Shown: piece by piece, positions 30,011 through 37,466 of the stretch
Numbering within the stretch: position 1 is the first letter of the stretch
Layout of the letters: the number at the start of each line of letters is the position of its first letter
Source of the DNA: DATCSE01 sp036568605
GTDB taxonomy: Bacteria; Pseudomonadota; Gammaproteobacteria; Burkholderiales; Burkholderiaceae_C
DNA: 38,768 bases
Direction of reading: 5' to 3'
Assembly: GCA_036568605.1 (NCBI GenBank)
Contig: DATCSE010000387.1
Coordinates: 1 to 38,768, forward strand
The notes under the pieces: generated by a model
The model's database searches: none
What the model saw: only the letters and a program-made list of their open reading frames with translations
Told to the model about the DNA's origin: nothing
Program-made: the position numbers and the translations under genes

Positions 30011-31684
30011 TCAACCGAAGAACTTCGACACGCTGAGCAGCGTGCGATAGACGCCCCAGGCGAGCGGGATGCCGACCGCGGCCCACGCGAGCACCACCAG
30101 CACCGGCGACGTGCCGGTGTCCGCGACCGTCGCGCCGGCCGCGACCCTCACCTCGGCCGCCGCGGCGCGGTCATGCGCGAGGCGCTTCTCCTCGGCGAGC
30201 TCCTCGGGCGTCATGAACCACTTGTCGGCGACCGGCCGGATCAGCAGGTTCGCGAGCAGCCCGATTACCAGCATGCCCACCAGGATGTACATCGTCTGGT
30301 TGTAGACCTGCTCGCGCGGGATGCCCAGGCCCAGCTGGTAGTCGCGCATGTAGTTCACAACGATGGGGCCGAGGATGCCGGCGAACGACCACGCGGTCAG
30401 CAGCCGCCCGTGGATCGCACCGACCATCTGCGTGCCGAACAGGTCGGCGAGATACGCCGGCACGGTCGCGAAGCCGCCGCCGTACATGCTCAGGATGATG
30501 CAGACCGCGGCGACGAACAGCAGCTTGTTGCCGGCGGCCGCGCTGTTCGGCAGGCTCGCATAGAGGATGCCGCCGAGCAGGAAGAACACGGTGTAGGTCA
30601 GCTTGCGGCCCAGCTTGTCCGACAGGCTCGCCCAGACGAACCGGCCGCCGATGTTGAAGAGGCTGAGCAGTGCTGCGAAGCCCGCGGCGATGCCGGCGAT
30701 CGCCGTCAGCTGCGTCTTGTCGAGCTCGCCGAACTTCTTCGCGACGCCGATCAGGCTGCCGCCGAACACCTCCTGCAGCATCGGGCTGGCCATGCCGATC
30801 ACGCCGATGCCCGCGCTGACGTTCATGCACAGCACCAGCCACACGAGCCAGAACTGCGGGAGGCCCCAGATCTTCTTCACGTGCACGTGGCGCTGCGTGA
30901 TCATCGTGTTCGCGGCCTGCGCCGGCGGCGGCGTCCAGCCGGCCGGCTTCCAGCCCGAGGCCGGGATGCGGTAGCCGAACGCGCCGCACAGCATGAAGAC
31001 CGCATAGACCAGTGCCATCACGACGAAGGTCTGCATCACGCCGACATCGGTGGGCGACGCGAACTGCTTCATCAGCTCGGCCGCGAGCGGCGAGCCTATC
31101 AGCGCACCGCCGCCGAAGCCCATGATCGCCATGCCGGTGGCCATGCCGCGCCGGTCCGGGAACCACTTGATCAGCGTGCTGACCGGGCTGATGTAGCCCA
31201 GCCCGAGGCCGACGCCGCCGATCACGCCGGAGCCCAGCAGCATCATCCAGAACTGGTGCAGGTGGATGCCCCAGGCCGAGAACAGCATGCCGCCACACCA
31301 GCACAGCGCCGAGACGACGCCGGCCTTGCGCGGGCCGGCGCGCTCGAGCCAGCCGCCCCACAGCGCGGCCGACAAGCCGAGGAACACGAAGAACAGCGTG
31401 TACATCCAGCCCAGCGTCGAGACCTTCCAGTCGCAGTTCGTGACGAACCACTCCTGGAAGAAGCCGACCTCGGGGCCGCACTTGATGCTCTCCTTGATGC
31501 CCAGCGCCTTGGACAGCGGCAGCCAGAACACCGAGAAGCCGTAGGCCATCCCGATGCACAGGTGGATCGCCAGCGCGGCCGGCGGCACCAGCCAGCGGTT
31601 GTAGTGCGGGCCGGCGATCGTCCGCTCCTTGTCCAGCCAGCCTGCGCCGGCGACTGATCCCGATCCCTCCAAAACGGCTGACAT
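30011..31684 (-). CDS. OFA-family MFS transporter (oxalate/formate antiporter type) with fused C-terminal helix
   Basis: A 557-residue, 12-helix transporter of the oxalate/formate antiporter family. Marks include PHYNRWLVPPAALAIHLCIG, MAYGFSVFWLPLSKALG, MATGMAIMGFGGGALIGSPL, GYISPVSTLIKWFPDRRG, NIGGRFVWASLSDKLGRK and GAIHGRLLTAWSFAGILGP. The C-terminus extends beyond the twelfth helix with a charged linker (EELAEEKRLAHDRAAAAEVR) and an extra hydrophobic helix (SPVLVVLAWAAVGIPLAWGV, then YRTLLSVSKFFG). In other betaproteobacteria a peptide like this is, to my knowledge, encoded as a separate small protein next to the transporter; here it is fused. ATG 31684 has AAGGAG eight bases upstream. It is divergent from the nitroreductase gene. 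Substrate specificity within the family (oxalate, formate, lactate, others) cannot be read off. Confidence 0.93.
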   Translation of the reverse strand: MSAVLEGSGSVAGAGWLDKERTIAGPHYNRWLVPPAALAIHLCIGMAYGFSVFWLPLSKALGIKESIKCGPEVGFFQEWFVTNCDWKVSTLGWMYTLFFVFLGLSAALWGGWLERAGPRKAGVVSALCWCGGMLFSAWGIHLHQFWMMLLGSGVIGGVGLGLGYISPVSTLIKWFPDRRGMATGMAIMGFGGGALIGSPLAAELMKQFASPTDVGVMQTFVVMALVYAVFMLCGAFGYRIPASGWKPAGWTPPPAQAANTMITQRHVHVKKIWGLPQFWLVWLVLCMNVSAGIGVIGMASPMLQEVFGGSLIGVAKKFGELDKTQLTAIAGIAAGFAALLSLFNIGGRFVWASLSDKLGRKLTYTVFFLLGGILYASLPNSAAAGNKLLFVAAVCIILSMYGGGFATVPAYLADLFGTQMVGAIHGRLLTAWSFAGILGPIVVNYMRDYQLGLGIPREQVYNQTMYILVGMLVIGLLANLLIRPVADKWFMTPEELAEEKRLAHDRAAAAEVRVAAGATVADTGTSPVLVVLAWAAVGIPLAWGVYRTLLSVSKFFG

Positions 31685-31884
31685 CCGAGGTACTCCTTTT
31701 TGATGTCCCAACGACTTCGCCGCGCGGGCGCGCGGGAAGCCGTGAAGGCTAGGGGCCGGGCGATGTCGTATCAATATGTGTCGGCTTGCATAGCTCGGCC
31801 GCAACACCGGCATCGCGGCGCAACGCGAACCGGCGCTACGATGCGCCGGACGAGCGGCATGCCCGCTTGCAACCGCCAAGCCCG

Positions 31885-32532
31885 ATGACGACTCCGGACC
31901 TCGCCGACACGACGAATCCCGATGCCGCGCTGCGCCAAGCCGCGCTGCGTCCGCTGCTGACGCGCCGCTCGGTGTCGCCGAAGCGGCTGATCGCGCCGGG
32001 CCCGGACCTCGCCACGCTGGAGCTGATGCTGCAAGCCGCGCTCGCCGCGCCCGACCACGGCGGACTGCACCCCTGGCGCGTGATCGAGTTCCGCGCCGAG
32101 CACCGCGCCGAGCTGGCCGCGCTGTTCGAAGCCGAGAAGCTGCGCCGCGACCCGCTGGCAACGCCGATGGATCGGGTGCGCGCCCGCGACCACGCGCTGC
32201 TGCCGCCGGTGCTGCTGGGCTTCGTCGTCGCGCCGCAAGCGCGCACGAAGATCCCGCCGCGCGAGCAATGGCTGGCTGCCGGCGCCGCGCTCGGCAACCT
32301 GCTGAACGCGGCGCACCAGCTCGGCTACGGCGCGATCGTGCTGAGCGGCGAGCGCTGCTTCGACGAAACGCTCGCCGCCGCGCTCGGCGTGACGGGCGAC
32401 GAGCAGCTGGTCGGCTTCGTCAGCATCGGCACGATCGCGAAGGCGCCCCCTGAGGCGCACCGGCCGCTGCCGCAGACCGTGTGGTCGTGCTGGCCCGGCG
32501 CGGCCGCACCGCTCGACCCCACCGCCGGCTGA
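31885..32532 (+). CDS. Nitroreductase-family FMN oxidoreductase (YdjA-like)
   Basis: A 215-residue enzyme of the nitroreductase fold. The FMN phosphate-binding motif is LLTRRSVSPKRL (about 25-36), followed by APDHGGLHPWRVIEF (residues ~54-68, the YdjA-type pattern) and a C-terminal LVGFVSIGTIAKAPPEAHRP. Length is at the short end, as in YdjA, which keeps a minimal fold. Members reduce nitroaromatics, quinones or flavins with NAD(P)H as homodimers; the natural substrate is unknown. The start ATG 31885 is chosen over 31786 because homology begins soon after it and the upstream residues are low-complexity. The 200 bases between it and the OFA gene contain a few -10-like words (TACGAT at 31836) but no clear promoter. 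Confidence 0.87.
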   Translation: MTTPDLADTTNPDAALRQAALRPLLTRRSVSPKRLIAPGPDLATLELMLQAALAAPDHGGLHPWRVIEFRAEHRAELAALFEAEKLRRDPLATPMDRVRARDHALLPPVLLGFVVAPQARTKIPPREQWLAAGAALGNLLNAAHQLGYGAIVLSGERCFDETLAAALGVTGDEQLVGFVSIGTIAKAPPEAHRPLPQTVWSCWPGAAAPLDPTAG

Positions 32533-32612
32533 GCCGCGCTTCTTCAAGGCCGCCGGTGCCGGCCGAACCTGATCGCGATCGAGGTCTTCGCCGCGGCGCC
32601 CTGGGACCATTC

Positions 32613-32657
32613 TTGCGTTCGCCGCTATCATCGTTATGTACCTGGATAAATAACGAT
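32613..32657 (+). promoter_or_regulatory. ModE-type operator overlapping the modB promoter and start codon
   Basis: An inverted repeat ATCGTTATGTA (32630-32640), 6-base spacer CCTGGA, TAAATAACGAT (32647-32657) fits the ModE consensus (11-bp arms, N6-7 spacer, one mismatch between arms). A possible promoter has TTGCGT (32613-32618), a 16-base spacer and TATGTA (32635-32640). The right arm ends on the T of the modB ATG (32656), so the box covers the start codon. Bound ModE would block both polymerase and ribosome-site formation, giving tight repression when molybdate is plentiful. Confidence 0.85.
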
Positions 32658-33330
32658 GTCCGCGCTCGCCGCCTCGTTCGACTGGTTCCCGCTGCTGCTG
32701 TCGCTGAAGGTCGCGGCGTTCGCGACGCTGCTCGCGCTGGTCGCCGGCACCGCGCTGGGCTGGCTGTTCGCGCGCGTCTCGTTCCCCGGCAGCGGCGTGC
32801 TCGAGGCGGCGTTGATGCTGCCGCTGGTGCTGCCGCCGACGGTGATCGGCTACGGCATCCTGGTCGCGCTCGGCCGGCGCAGCGCGATCGGCGGCTGGCT
32901 GCGCGAGCACCTCGACTACACGATCATCTTCAGCTGGCACGGCGCGGTGGTCGCGTCGGCGCTGGTCGCGCTGCCGCTGGTGCTGAAGTCGGCGAGCGCC
33001 GCGTTCGCCGGCGTGGACCGCACGATGGAGGCAGCGGCGCGCACGCTGCGCCAGTCGCCGTGGAGCGTGTTCGTGCGCGTGACGCTGCCGCTCGCGTGGC
33101 CCGGCATCCTCGCCGGCACGCTGCTCGCGTACGCGCGCGCGATGGGCGAGTTCGGCGCGTCGCTGATGGTCGCCGGTTCGATCCCGCACCAGACGCAGAC
33201 GCTCTCGATGGCGATCTACGACGCGGTGCAGGCCGGGCAGAACGACACCGCGCTGGTGCTGGTGATCCTGACCTCGGTGATCTCGATCGCGGTGCTGGTC
33301 GCGTCGAACCGCTTCTTCTCGCTGCGCTGA
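32656..33330 (+). CDS. modB: Molybdate ABC transporter permease ModB
   Basis: A 224-residue permease with about five membrane helices. It contains the EAA-type coupling motif (MEAAARTLRQSPWSVFVRVT, then LPLAWPGILAGTLLAYARAM, GEFGAS) and PLVLPPTVIGYGILV, as in ModB. It forms the membrane channel of the high-affinity molybdate importer with ModA and ModC. A stop codon (TAA, 32647-32649) precedes in frame, so ATG 32656 is the first possible start; it lies inside the ModE box. Order here is modB-modA-modC rather than the usual modA-B-C. It is 13 bases before the modA start. Confidence 0.95.
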   Translation: MSALAASFDWFPLLLSLKVAAFATLLALVAGTALGWLFARVSFPGSGVLEAALMLPLVLPPTVIGYGILVALGRRSAIGGWLREHLDYTIIFSWHGAVVASALVALPLVLKSASAAFAGVDRTMEAAARTLRQSPWSVFVRVTLPLAWPGILAGTLLAYARAMGEFGASLMVAGSIPHQTQTLSMAIYDAVQAGQNDTALVLVILTSVISIAVLVASNRFFSLR

Positions 33331-33343
33331 GCCGGAGCGCCTG

Positions 33344-34129
33344 GTGTCGATGTCCGCCTCCGCCTCCGCCTCCGCCTTCGTCTCGCGCCGCGCGGCCCTG
33401 CTGCTGGCCGCACTGCTCGCGCTGCCGCTGAGCGCCTCCGCGCAGCAGCTCACGGTGTCCGCCGCGGCGAGCCTGACCGACGCGTTCAAGGAGATCGGCC
33501 AGAAGTTCGAAGCGAGCAAGCCCGGCACCACGTTGCGCTTCAACTTCGCCGCATCGGGCGTGCTGATCCAGCAGATCGCGCAGGGCGCGCCGGTCGACAT
33601 CTTCGCGAGCGCCGACCAGGCGACGATGAACCGGGGCGTCGAGCAGAAGCTGATCGCCCCCGGGACCCGACGCGACTTTGCGGCGAACAGCGTCGTGCTG
33701 ATCGTCCCGGCGCAGGGCGGCCTGGACCTGAAGACGGTCGGCGACCTCGCCAAGCCCGAGGTCAAGCGAGTCGCGATCGGCAAGACCGAGACAGTGCCGG
33801 TCGGCCGCTACACCAGGCAGGTGCTCGACAGCGCGAACCTCTGGAGCGCGCTAGCGCCCAAGTTCGTGCAGGCCGACAGCGTGCGCCAGGTGCTCGACTA
33901 CGTCGCACGCGGCGAGGCCGAGGCCGGCTTCGTCTACCGCACCGACGCGGCGATCATGGCCGACAAGGTCAAGGTTGCGCTGACCGCAAGCGGCCACACG
34001 CCGGTGACCTACCCGGTCGGCGTCGTGGCCGAGAGCCGGCAGAAGGCGCTCGCGCAGGACTTCGTCGCCTACCTGGCGAGCCCGCCCGCGCAAGAGGTGC
34101 TTGTGCGCTTCGGCTTCGCGAAGCCCTGA
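33344..34129 (+). CDS. modA: Molybdate-binding periplasmic protein ModA
   Basis: A 261-residue binding protein with a long signal peptide (RR at residues 15-16, hydrophobic core ALLLAALLALPL, cleavage after SASA). The mature part starts QQLTVSAAASLTDAFKEIGQ, the classical ModA opening with its oxoanion-contact serines. Other landmarks are FNFAASGVLIQQIAQGAPVD (second contact), FASADQATMNRG, and VPVGRYTRQVLD, followed by GEAEAGFVYRTDA. It captures molybdate or tungstate and delivers it to ModB. GTG 33344 has GGAG about 7 bases upstream; ATG 33350 is the alternative. The signal peptide begins with a SASASASA stretch encoded by a 6-base tandem repeat (33353-33376). The modC Shine-Dalgarno lies in the spacer immediately after the stop. 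Confidence 0.95.
   Translation: MSMSASASASAFVSRRAALLLAALLALPLSASAQQLTVSAAASLTDAFKEIGQKFEASKPGTTLRFNFAASGVLIQQIAQGAPVDIFASADQATMNRGVEQKLIAPGTRRDFAANSVVLIVPAQGGLDLKTVGDLAKPEVKRVAIGKTETVPVGRYTRQVLDSANLWSALAPKFVQADSVRQVLDYVARGEAEAGFVYRTDAAIMADKVKVALTASGHTPVTYPVGVVAESRQKALAQDFVAYLASPPAQEVLVRFGFAKP
33353..33376 (+). repeat. Hexanucleotide tandem repeat in modA signal peptide
   Basis: Four perfect copies of TCCGCC encode Ser-Ala repeats in the n-region of the ModA leader. Copy-number changes would keep the frame, so it would tune leader length rather than switch the gene off. Confidence 0.8.
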
Positions 34130-34145
34130 GGAAACGAGGCTGCCG

Positions 34146-34922
34146 ATGATCGACGTCGCGCTGCACCACACCGTCAGCGACGGCACGCGCCGCTTCACGC
34201 TCGCGGCCGAGTTCGCGTCGGACGCGCCGGTGATTGCGCTGTACGGCGCGTCCGGTGCCGGCAAGTCGCTGGCGCTGCAGGCGATGGCCGGGCTGATCCG
34301 CCCCGAACGCGGCCACGTGCGGGTCACCGGGCGGACCTTGTTCGATTCGGCGGCCCGCATCGACGTGCCGACGCGCGAGCGCTCGCTCGGCTATCTGTTC
34401 CAGCACTACGCGCTGTTCCCGCACCTGAACGTGCGCGAGAACATCGGCTTCGGCCTGGGGTCGTGGCGGCGGCGTCGCCTTGACGCGCGCGGCCAGGCGC
34501 ACGTGGAGCAGCTGCTCGACCTGTTCGAGCTGCGCCCGATGGCGGCGAGCCGGCCGGCCGCGCTCTCCGGCGGGCAGCAGCAGCGCGTCGCGCTCGCGCG
34601 GGCGCTGGCCTGCGATCCGAGCGCGCTGTTGCTCGACGAGCCGTTCGCCGCGCTGAACCCGATGCTGCGCGCCGAGCTGCGGCGCGAGCTCGCGGCGCTG
34701 CGCTACCGGCTCGGCATCCCGATGGTCGTGATCACGCACGACATCGACGACCTCGCCGCGCTGGCCGACCATGTGTTCGTGCTCGACGAAGGCCGCATCG
34801 TGCGCGAGGTCGACCTGCGCAGCGGCACGCGCCGCGAGCGTGCGCTCGATGTGCTGCGCCCCGAACCGCTGCCACCGCTGCAGGCGCTGCGACGCCAGAT
34901 CCTCGCCGAGTCGTTGGGCTAG
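34146..34922 (+). CDS. modC: Molybdate ABC transporter ATPase ModC, short form
   Basis: A 258-residue ATPase. Walker A is GASGAGKS (~35-42), Q-loop YLFQHYALFPHL, signature LSGGQQQRVALARAL, Walker B ALLLDEPFAALN and H-loop VITHDIDDLAAL. It powers ModB. The D-loop usually reads SALD; here it is AALN, with Asn in place of Asp. The protein stops about 20 residues after the ATPase core, so the C-terminal TOBE (molybdate-binding) domain present in E. coli ModC (352 residues) is missing. Length suggests a genuine short variant, not truncation, since the stop is followed by the REP-like pair. ATG 34146 has GAGG seven bases upstream; the spacer after modA is 16 bases. Confidence 0.93.
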   Translation: MIDVALHHTVSDGTRRFTLAAEFASDAPVIALYGASGAGKSLALQAMAGLIRPERGHVRVTGRTLFDSAARIDVPTRERSLGYLFQHYALFPHLNVRENIGFGLGSWRRRRLDARGQAHVEQLLDLFELRPMAASRPAALSGGQQQRVALARALACDPSALLLDEPFAALNPMLRAELRRELAALRYRLGIPMVVITHDIDDLAALADHVFVLDEGRIVREVDLRSGTRRERALDVLRPEPLPPLQALRRQILAESLG

Positions 34923-34928
34923 CGACGG

Positions 34929-35027
34929 CCCTCACCCCGACCCTCTCCCGCAAGCGGGAGAGGGAGAAGAGCACCACCTCGGAGAACGGCTCCCTCTCCC
35001 GCTTGCGGGAGAGGGCTGGGGTGAGGG
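34929..35027. repeat. REP-like inverted pair (two 36-bp palindromic units)
   Basis: Left unit 34929-34964: CCCTCACCCC, then CCCTCTCCCGC-AA-GCGGGAGAGGG. Right unit 34992-35027: CCCTCTCCCGC-TT-GCGGGAGAGGG then GGGGTGAGGG. The units are mirror images separated by 27 bases, so the whole block can fold as two hairpins or one long stem. The CCCTCACCCC / CCCTCTCCCGC words belong to a class of intergenic palindromes common in many proteobacterial genomes. It sits between convergent modC and modE and probably acts as a bidirectional terminator or mRNA stabiliser. Confidence 0.9.
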
Positions 35028-35036
35028 GTCAGCCTT

Positions 35037-35873
35037 TCACTCGAACGTCGCGAGGATCACGCTCTCGGTCGCGAAGCTGGCCCAGGCGCGCGCGCCGCGC
35101 TGCAGCCCACGCGCCTCGACCTGCGCCTGCGGCATCGCCGCGGCGATCGCGCGGCCGCCGGCCGTCGTGACGGTCAGGCGCGTGCGGGCCGGCCCCGCGG
35201 CCAGCTCGGTGACCGTGCCATCGAAGACGTTGCGCGCCGGATCGCGCCGCGGCGCCTTGGCCGCGACCGTGACCCACGGTGCCTTGATCAGCGCATAGGC
35301 CTGCGCACCCGGTCGCAGCGCCATCGTCTCGACCGACTCGGGCGTGATCGTCGCGACGATCTCGTCGCCGCCCTCGAGATGCAGCCGCACGTCGGCCATG
35401 CCGCCGGCATCGGCGATCGCGACGACGCTGCCGACGAACTGGTTGCGCGCGCTGGTCTTCACCGCCATGCGGCGCAGCAGCGTGCGCAGCGCGGCGCCGT
35501 CTTGCGGCACCGCGGCCAAGGCCTTGGGCGCCGAGACCTGGTCGAGGATGTCCTGCTGCGAGCGCTCCATCGCGCGGTACAGCGCGATCATGCGCCGGCC
35601 GTGCTCGGTGAGCTGCGTGCCGCCGCCGTTGCGCCCGCCGGTCGTGCGCACGACCAGCGGCGCCTGCGCGAGATTGTTCATCGCGTCTAGCGCGTCCCAC
35701 GCGGCCTTGTACGACAGTGGCACCGCCTTCGCGGCACGGTTCAGCGAGCCGTGCTCGGCGATCGCCTCGAGCAGCCGGATGCGCGTATCGCCGAACACTG
35801 CGCCGGCCGGCGTCTCGAATGCGATCGTGCCGATCAGGCGGCGCGAGCGCGCAGGCCGGGTCGTCGCCGTCAC
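35037..35873 (-). CDS. modE: Molybdate-responsive regulator ModE
   Basis: A 278-residue regulator. The N-terminal DNA-binding domain (about 25-125) has FGDTRIRLLEAIAEHGSLNR, AAKAVPLSYKAAWDALDAMN and VRTTGGRNGGGTQLTEHGRR, which is diagnostic for ModE. Two TOBE/molbindin domains follow: SARNQFVGSVVAIADAGGMA (about 145-205) and RNVFDGTVTELAAGPARTRL (about 215-275). ModE dimers bind molybdate through the TOBE pair and then repress mod operons at boxes like the one at 32630. GTG 35873 overlaps the upstream XRE/cupin stop by four bases (GTGA), with GAAGG a few bases upstream, so the two regulators are translationally coupled. It converges on modC across the REP-like pair. Confidence 0.96.
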   Translation of the reverse strand: MTATTRPARSRRLIGTIAFETPAGAVFGDTRIRLLEAIAEHGSLNRAAKAVPLSYKAAWDALDAMNNLAQAPLVVRTTGGRNGGGTQLTEHGRRMIALYRAMERSQQDILDQVSAPKALAAVPQDGAALRTLLRRMAVKTSARNQFVGSVVAIADAGGMADVRLHLEGGDEIVATITPESVETMALRPGAQAYALIKAPWVTVAAKAPRRDPARNVFDGTVTELAAGPARTRLTVTTAGGRAIAAAMPQAQVEARGLQRGARAWASFATESVILATFE

Positions 35874-36532
35874 ACGCCGGCCTTCGCGAGCACGACCACC
35901 GAGACGCCGCGCGCCCGCGCCTGCGCATCGGCGTTCTGGTACGAGTGCGGCTGGTTGCCGGGGAACGCGAGCACGTCGCCTTCGGCAAGCTCGAAGCGCA
36001 TGCCGGCCACCATCAGGTTCACGCGGCCGTCCAGGCAGGTGAAGAACTCGCGCGTGCCGGGCAGGTGCGGCGTGCCGCCCATCACCGCGCCGGGTGCGAA
36101 GTCCATCACCTCCATCATCTCGTCGGGCACCGGCTCGGGTACCAGCTCGCGTATCGTCACGCCGCGGCCCTTCTGGCGCCGCGCGACCTCGCCGGCCGGC
36201 CAGCGCCGCACCAGCGCGCGTGGCGACGCGAGCAGCTCGTCGATCGGCACGCCCAGCGCCGCGGCGACCTTCACGAGCACGACCAGCGACGGGTTGCCCG
36301 CGCCTGACTCCAGGTTCGCGATCGTCGAGCGCGGCACGGCCGCGGCCTTCGCGAGAGCGTCCTGCGTCAGCGAGCGCGTGTGGCGCAGGCTCGCGAGGTT
36401 GCGCGCGAGATGCGCGGCGGCTTGGCGTTCGTCGGACGTGTCCTCGGCTGCCGACGCTGCGGCGGTGATGGCGGGCGGGGAAGTCGAGGCCGGGGCCTCG
36501 CGGTCGTCTTGGCTGCGGCTCGTGCGGCTCAT
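35870..36532 (-). CDS. XRE-family regulator with C-terminal cupin domain
   Basis: A 220-residue regulator. A Ser/Asp/Ala-rich N-terminal tail (1-40) precedes an XRE helix-turn-helix (about 41-100: LARNLASLRHTRSLTQDALA, then KAAAVPRSTIANLESGAGNP). The C-terminus is a cupin (about 140-215: GGTPHLPGTREFFTCLDGRV, FELAEGDVLAFPGNQPHSYQ). Members sense small molecules such as sugars, amino acids or polyamines through the cupin; no ligand is assigned. It is divergent from the SDR gene with a 139-base gap that must carry both promoters. Its last four bases overlap the modE start, so it is cotranscribed with modE. ATG 36532 is the natural start; the open frame extending far upstream is antisense to other genes. 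Confidence 0.9.
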   Translation of the reverse strand: MSRTSRSQDDREAPASTSPPAITAAASAAEDTSDERQAAAHLARNLASLRHTRSLTQDALAKAAAVPRSTIANLESGAGNPSLVVLVKVAAALGVPIDELLASPRALVRRWPAGEVARRQKGRGVTIRELVPEPVPDEMMEVMDFAPGAVMGGTPHLPGTREFFTCLDGRVNLMVAGMRFELAEGDVLAFPGNQPHSYQNADAQARARGVSVVVLAKAGV

Positions 36533-36671
36533 GCGGGAATTGTGTGCCGATTCGCGCCACGCCGTCCGCCGCGTGGACCTTGTGCCAATCCGCTGGACAT
36601 CGCCCTCGGCATTCGGCCGCAGCGTTCTTATCTTCACGCCATCGCCACCACCGCTACTTCCAGGACGCAAC

Positions 36672-37442
36672 ATGAACACCGCGACTTCCTCCTCTTCGGC
36701 CGCACCGCTGGCCGGCCTGCGCATCGCGATCACCGGCGGCACGTCCGGCCTGGGGCTCGCGCTGCTGCGCGCGCTGCAGGCGCAGCGCGCGCGCGTGGCG
36801 TTCGTCGCACGCGACGCCGCGCGCGTGCGCCGCACCGCGATCGAACTGCCCGGCACGCACGGCATCGTCGGCGACGTCTCGCGCAAGGACGACACACATC
36901 GCATCGCGCTGCAGATCAATGCCGCGCTCGGCGGGCTGGACGTGCTCGTCAACAACGCCTCCAGCCTCGGCCCGGTGCCGCTCGCATTGCTGGCCGACAC
37001 CGAATGCGAAGACCTGGAGGCCGCACTCGCAGCGAACCTGCTCGGGCCGTTCCGGCTCACCAAGGCGCTGCTCGGCAGCCTCGCGGCGAGCACGCGCGAA
37101 CGCGACGCCGCAGCGCTGGTCGTCAACATCAGCAGCGATGCAGCGGTGACGCCGTACCCCGGCTGGGGCGCGTACGGCGCGAGCAAGGCGGCGCTGCGGC
37201 ATCTGTCGGCGATCTGGAACGAGGAGCTCGCCGAGCATCGCGTGCACGTCGTCTCGTTCGACCCGGGCGACATGGACACGCCGCTGCACGCACTCGCGGT
37301 GCCCGATGCCGACCCGGCGGCGCTGAAGCGCCCGGCCGACGCGGCGCGCGAGCTGATCGCGCTGATCGCGGACGAGCTCGGCGACAGGCGCGGCGCCGCC
37401 GCCGCAGCCAGCACCGACACGACGACGAACGTCCTCGCCTGA
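36672..37442 (+). CDS. Short-chain dehydrogenase/reductase
   Basis: A 256-residue SDR. The cofactor motif is TGGTSGLGLALL (about 21-32, TGxxxGxG), the structural NNAS is at about 97-100 (VLVNNASSLGPVPLALL), and the catalytic set is Ser in VVNISSDAAV (about 139) and Tyr/Lys in AYGASKAALRHL (YxxxK, about 158-162). Specificity for NAD or NADP is unclear (AFVARDAARV after strand 2 has Arg, which leans to NADP). SD AGGA lies 6 bases before ATG 36672. It is 24 bases before the QueA paralogue and likely in the same operon; it is divergent from the XRE/cupin regulator, which may control it. Confidence 0.92.
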   Translation: MNTATSSSSAAPLAGLRIAITGGTSGLGLALLRALQAQRARVAFVARDAARVRRTAIELPGTHGIVGDVSRKDDTHRIALQINAALGGLDVLVNNASSLGPVPLALLADTECEDLEAALAANLLGPFRLTKALLGSLAASTRERDAAALVVNISSDAAVTPYPGWGAYGASKAALRHLSAIWNEELAEHRVHVVSFDPGDMDTPLHALAVPDADPAALKRPADAARELIALIADELGDRRGAAAAASTDTTTNVLA

Positions 37443-37466
37443 ACGGCCCACGCGCCTCCAGAACCA

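Noticed and set aside
33353..33376. Phase-variable switch in modA
   Set aside because: The repeat unit is six bases, so copy changes stay in frame.
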